A DNA stretch of 64,000 nt from Dichetophora obliterata (taxonomy: Eukaryota > Arthropoda > Insecta > Diptera > Sciomyzidae), in the NCBI GenBank assembly GCA_963920525.1, contig OY986440.1:19740187-19804186 (forward strand), given 5' to 3'. Position numbers and translations under genes: made by a program. Below, piece by piece: positions 60,640 to 64,000 of this stretch; the stretch's first letter is position 1, and each line of letters opens with the position of its first letter. The notes beneath the pieces were generated by a model. The model was not told the DNA's origin, did not search any database, and was given only the letters and a program-made list of their open reading frames with translations.

Positions 60640-60850
60640 ATATTTTCCTTCACTTCATCAAAAATTGAAACTAACCAATAAAAATATTTTTAATTTTGAT
60701 AATTATTTGGGACCTATTCTTTGATTTTACATGTTTTTAATTATGAAATTTTTAAATCAAGTAAGTTATGAAGAAGGTAAGAACAACAACAAGTCAATCA
60801 CACAGCAGACTAGACAGACTGTGTCGGAAGGCGCTACCTGTTACAGTAGC
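60640..60850. mobile_element. Diverged relative of the GGGTGT element
   Basis: Collinear with 4600-4810 of the array element. The shared motifs, in the same order, are CTATTCTTTG/CTATTCTTTT, TTTTACATG, TTTTAATT, AACAACAACA, GTCAAT/GTCATTCACA, AGCAGACTAGA and TGT-TCGGAA. Flanking parts are too diverged to place its ends. Confidence 0.5.
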
Positions 60851-61116
60851 CTTGAAAAATAATAAAAATTGAATTAATGTTTAATTAATTAAATAGCTTT
60901 AGCTTTCAAGCGGAAGCAAAAACTCTATTTACAATCATTTGAAGACTTAAGGCAAATTCGTTGAACTATAAAGAAGACTAGTGGAAAACGAAAAGGTAAC
61001 TAAAAACAGACACAATCCCTGGTAGAGTTGAAGGCTCTAATCAAAAATAACGGAACATTTCAAGAATAGCGACAACTTTAATTTTTAATTTTTTTTTTTT
61101 GTGTGGCTGATATAAA

Positions 61117-61600
61117 TTTTGGCCTCTTAAATCCAAATCTAAAAAAAGTGCAGGCCGCTCGCAATTGGCTTAGAAGTTATAGGCCTCCAAAGTTTGAAAA
61201 GGCCATTTTTTCTTGAATTAATTTTTCATTAAAACTGCAGTTTACGGGTACCATAAGAAAGGTAATGACAGTACCTATTCAACAAGGTATCAAACATAAA
61301 AATCCATGCATAACTTTTTAAGATATAATTATTTTTAGTGTAGTGCTTTCGTAAAAGGGAAACCACTAGTTTTTCTGTCAAATTGTAAATATAAGAATAG
61401 TTATATATAAAAAAGTTATGCATGGATTTTCATGATTGATACCTCATTGAATAAGTACTCGCATTCATTTTCTTTTGATACCCATAATGCGGAACACTAA
61501 AAAAACCGTAAGATTTTTAGGCACTTTTTCCAACATTGGAGGCCTGTAACTTCTAAACCAATCGCGAACGGCCTAAAATTTAGGAGGCTTAAATCCATAT
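61117..61600. mobile_element. Long-arm foldback repeat
   Basis: The outer arms match in inverted form at 61117-61205 and about 61530-61600 (AGGCCGCTCGCAATTGG against AGGCCGTTCGCGATTGG; TTAGAAGTTATAGGCCTCC against TTAGAAGTTACAGGCCTCC). The inner arms match at 61249-61320 and about 61408-61490 (AAAATCCATGCATAACTTTT in both). The whole folds into a hairpin with arms of about 200 bp at moderate identity. Non-coding. Confidence 0.75.
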
Positions 61601-63120
61601 AATTATGCAAATTATACCAAAATAACTTAATTTCGGTAACGTCTTATGAAAAAAGGCCGATAAGAAGCAAAATTGACATTTTTAAATTCTCTGAAATAAT
61701 TTAAAATTTTCTTTGCGTAAAATAAGTTTACACGTGAAACGTGACTTATCTCGAAATCAATAAACTCGTCATACATTTCTACAAAATGCAAAATTGTCAA
61801 AAGATATTTTTTTATAGATTTCATATAAATTTTTGTTTACCGCGCTATATATGTTTTTTTTTTTTTGCAATTTGAATTTTTGTGATTTTTTTTTATGCAA
61901 CAAAAATAAATTAAATTTTTTTCGGAAAATAACAAATCACAACTATTGTAGTTTTTGTCCAATGTGCATGTTTGTCCGATCTGCATGCTCAGCTTTTTTT
62001 TTTAAATGAACACTTAAAAAAAAGAAATTGGAAATTTTTGGAAAAAAATTTATATAAAATCTAGTAAAAATCGATCACTCTCACAGGGATGCAAAAGTCG
62101 TTTGAAAACTTCGTTCAATTTTTATGCATTTATTTTAAATTAATAAACGAACTAAATCGCACCAGCCGTGATATTTCGATTTAAGTAACACAAACATTGA
62201 CCAAGTTTTTGTCATTTTTCATAATTTTGACCTCAAGGTATAACAAGTCCTCAAGTAACTTTCCTTTGCAGTACTAAATCGTGAATATCCCTTATAATAT
62301 GTAGTAAAAATTTTTGCCACATAGCTGTAATGTCGCTTCATCGCTGGCAGTGTCCCATTAAATATTGACAATAAGAAGGTGACCTTGCTGACTTTGTAGC
62401 GACATAAGCGCAACGTGGCAAAAATATGCTCTACATATTTTTATTCAATGCAAGCACCAAAATATTTTATCTTCACTTAGAACAGTGTTGCCAGTATATT
62501 AATGTATAATTACAAACACATAAAAAATCCCTTTTTTCTTTTTGAAAATTTTGGAAAATCTCTTTAATATCTTTCAAACATAACATTATTTTGGTATAAA
62601 ATTTTAAGTACAAAATTTTATTAAAGTATTTAAAAAACATAATACACGTTCGTAATCATAAGGATACAAAACTTTTTATAACTACAAGAACTACAGACTC
62701 TGTTTAAAACAAATACAAGTATTTGGTATAAAAAATTGAATTCCACATAAGTTATTTGAAACTAAGTGAATAAAATGAAAATATGTAGAATTTTTTTTTT
62801 AATTCCTTCAACATTTTTGCTTAAAGCTGAGTATGTTGTAGGAACAAAAAAAATTTCCCATACATTGAGATTTTTGACAACAAACAGGCAGCGAAATTTT
62901 TTCGCCAGCTATTACGCTGTAGAAGCGAAAATTATTGCTATGTTGCCAAATTTCCATTCGTGAGTGGAGAGTTGAAATATCAAAATTTAGCTGTCGATTA
63001 TATGCCCGCACATTTAACTGGCGCGAAATTTGTCATTCAACAATAAAAAAAAAGCATTAAGTATGTTTAAGTGTTGAATTTATTCTTTAACAAATTTATT
63101 GTTGCATTTATATAGTTTAT
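61601..63120. other. No gene recognised
   Basis: AT-rich DNA with several short frames on both strands, none with a known motif. No terminal repeats identified. Confidence 0.3.
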
Positions 63121-63124
63121 GAAC

Positions 63125-63320
63125 ATTACCTGAAAATTTCATCAAAATCGGCCCAGCCGTTTTGGAGTCCATACGTTACATACATACACATATCCTATTT
63201 TATATATATAGATTAATGTGTAGTCTTGCTTTTTATAGGATATATATATCTATATATATAAAAATATATATATCTATACATGTAAAACACTAGCTGAACC
63301 CGGTGTGCTTCGCTACCCCC
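63125..63320. repeat. Decayed arthropod-type repeat
   Basis: AAATTTCATCAAAATCGGCC followed by CAGCCGTTTTGGAG, and then CTAGCTGAACCCGGTGTGCT, resemble phrases seen around many insect transposons (recall only). A TA-rich microsatellite (TATATATCTATA) lies between them at 63240-63280. Confidence 0.4.
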
Positions 63321-63502
63321 CTCGTTATAAAATAAAATTAAAAGTATTTATATATTTACAAAAATTTATTTATTTAATTTTAATTAAATTATTGGAATGC
63401 TTCTCCCCTTTTTTGTTGTAAACCAATTGGAATTCAGCACTGAACCGCATGTAATTTGCTTCATGCTCCCCCCTTTTTATTTTTAGACCAATCAAAAAGC
63501 AG

Positions 63503-63660
63503 CAATTACACAATCAGCTGTTTCGCAGTCAGTTGTGGGAGAATGAGAATGGGGTTGCCCCACTCTCTATTTTAACTAACACAAATTACAAAATCAGCTG
63601 TTTTGGAGACAGTTGTGAGAGAAAGAGAATGGGGCTACCCCACTATTTTAAGTAGTATGT
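63503..63660. repeat. Minisatellite, 80-bp unit, two copies
   Basis: AATCAGCTGTTT occurs at 63512 and 63592, each followed by GAGAATGGGG and CCCCACT. The same two copies share an ACACAATTACA-like start. Confidence 0.8.
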
Positions 63661-63699
63661 ATTTTAAATTTGAGGTAAAGCCGTTAATAAACGTAGTAA

Positions 63700-64000
63700 A
63701 AAAGGAGGTGCACAAGTATGCATGGTCGAAAAATATTATCATGTAATAAGTATTTCTGAGTCAAAGCTGCACGCTGTGAAAATTTAAGATCGGTTAACAG
63801 GTCCAGCCTCCAATATGTCGCAAACAAAGGGGCGTGCTCCGTCCACTTTTCTTTTGGTACGTATTTCTATTCATGCCAATACCATATATAGCAAATACTG
63901 CCGCCGTTGGTCAAAAAATGCCCAAGATATGAGGATTTTAAATTTTTGGTTATATGGGCAAGGCCATGCCCCTTTGTCCACTCACAACTTTATAAAGTCA
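63700..64000. other. Unassigned repeat-like sequence at the window edge
   Basis: Contains GGGGCGTGCTCCGTCCACTT and GGGCAAGGCCATGCCCC, the GGGCGTGG-type phrases that also appear in the hobo-like element. No gene seen. Confidence 0.3.

Noticed and set aside
1..64000. tRNA, rRNA or snRNA genes
   Set aside because: None with an acceptable fold or conserved boxes was seen; the only tRNA-like boxes are in the SINE-like block at 31.55 kb.

Overview
The window looks like repeat-rich nuclear DNA of a higher fly. It is AT-rich, has small spliced introns, and is packed with insect-type transposons. A degenerate SINE-like block at 31.55-31.84 kb resembles, from memory, a family abundant in tephritid fruit flies, so a tephritid is my best guess; that rests on recall, not on a search.

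1-30.7 kb is a satellite-like array. Its ground state is a tandem repeat of about 307 bp. Four such repeats, loaded with insertions, form a higher-order unit of about 5.19 kb, present five times in near-identical tandem copies plus a rearranged sixth. Each unit carries an unexplained ~1-kb block, an internally deleted IS630/Tc1/mariner-type element with a broken transposase, and a 2-kb element with GGGTGT ends that holds a nested TTAA-flanked (piggyBac-like) element. Copy 5 was later hit by a 3.2-kb hobo-like hAT element (exact 8-bp target duplication) and lost about 1.06 kb. Copy 6 contains a Tc1 element with a decayed transposase.

30.7-35 kb holds decayed repeats: two minisatellites, the SINE-like block and a minus-strand LINE fragment. 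35.1-40.3 kb holds the one convincing host gene, a four-exon secreted cystine-knot protein of the DAN/NBL1 family with a very long low-complexity tail. Its large third intron carries a long-inverted-repeat TA-flanked MITE and a 56-bp duplication just before the splice acceptor.

40.7-48.5 kb is a graveyard of transposons: a Tc3-like transposase relic, a piggyBac transposase fragment, a LINE split by a Harbinger-like element, and a broken zeste-like Myb/SANT gene. 48.56-59.86 kb is bounded by matching inverted ends and a 7/8 target duplication. I read it as one 11.3-kb hAT insertion that has itself collected two LINEs and several MITEs.

59.9-64 kb contains a diverged relative of the GGGTGT element, a long-arm foldback repeat, an 80-bp minisatellite and other decayed repeats. 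Apart from the DAN-family gene the window is mobile DNA and its debris; I found no tRNA, rRNA, CRISPR or bacterial-type operon. The most unusual structure is the TE-loaded higher-order array with its conserved unassigned block.
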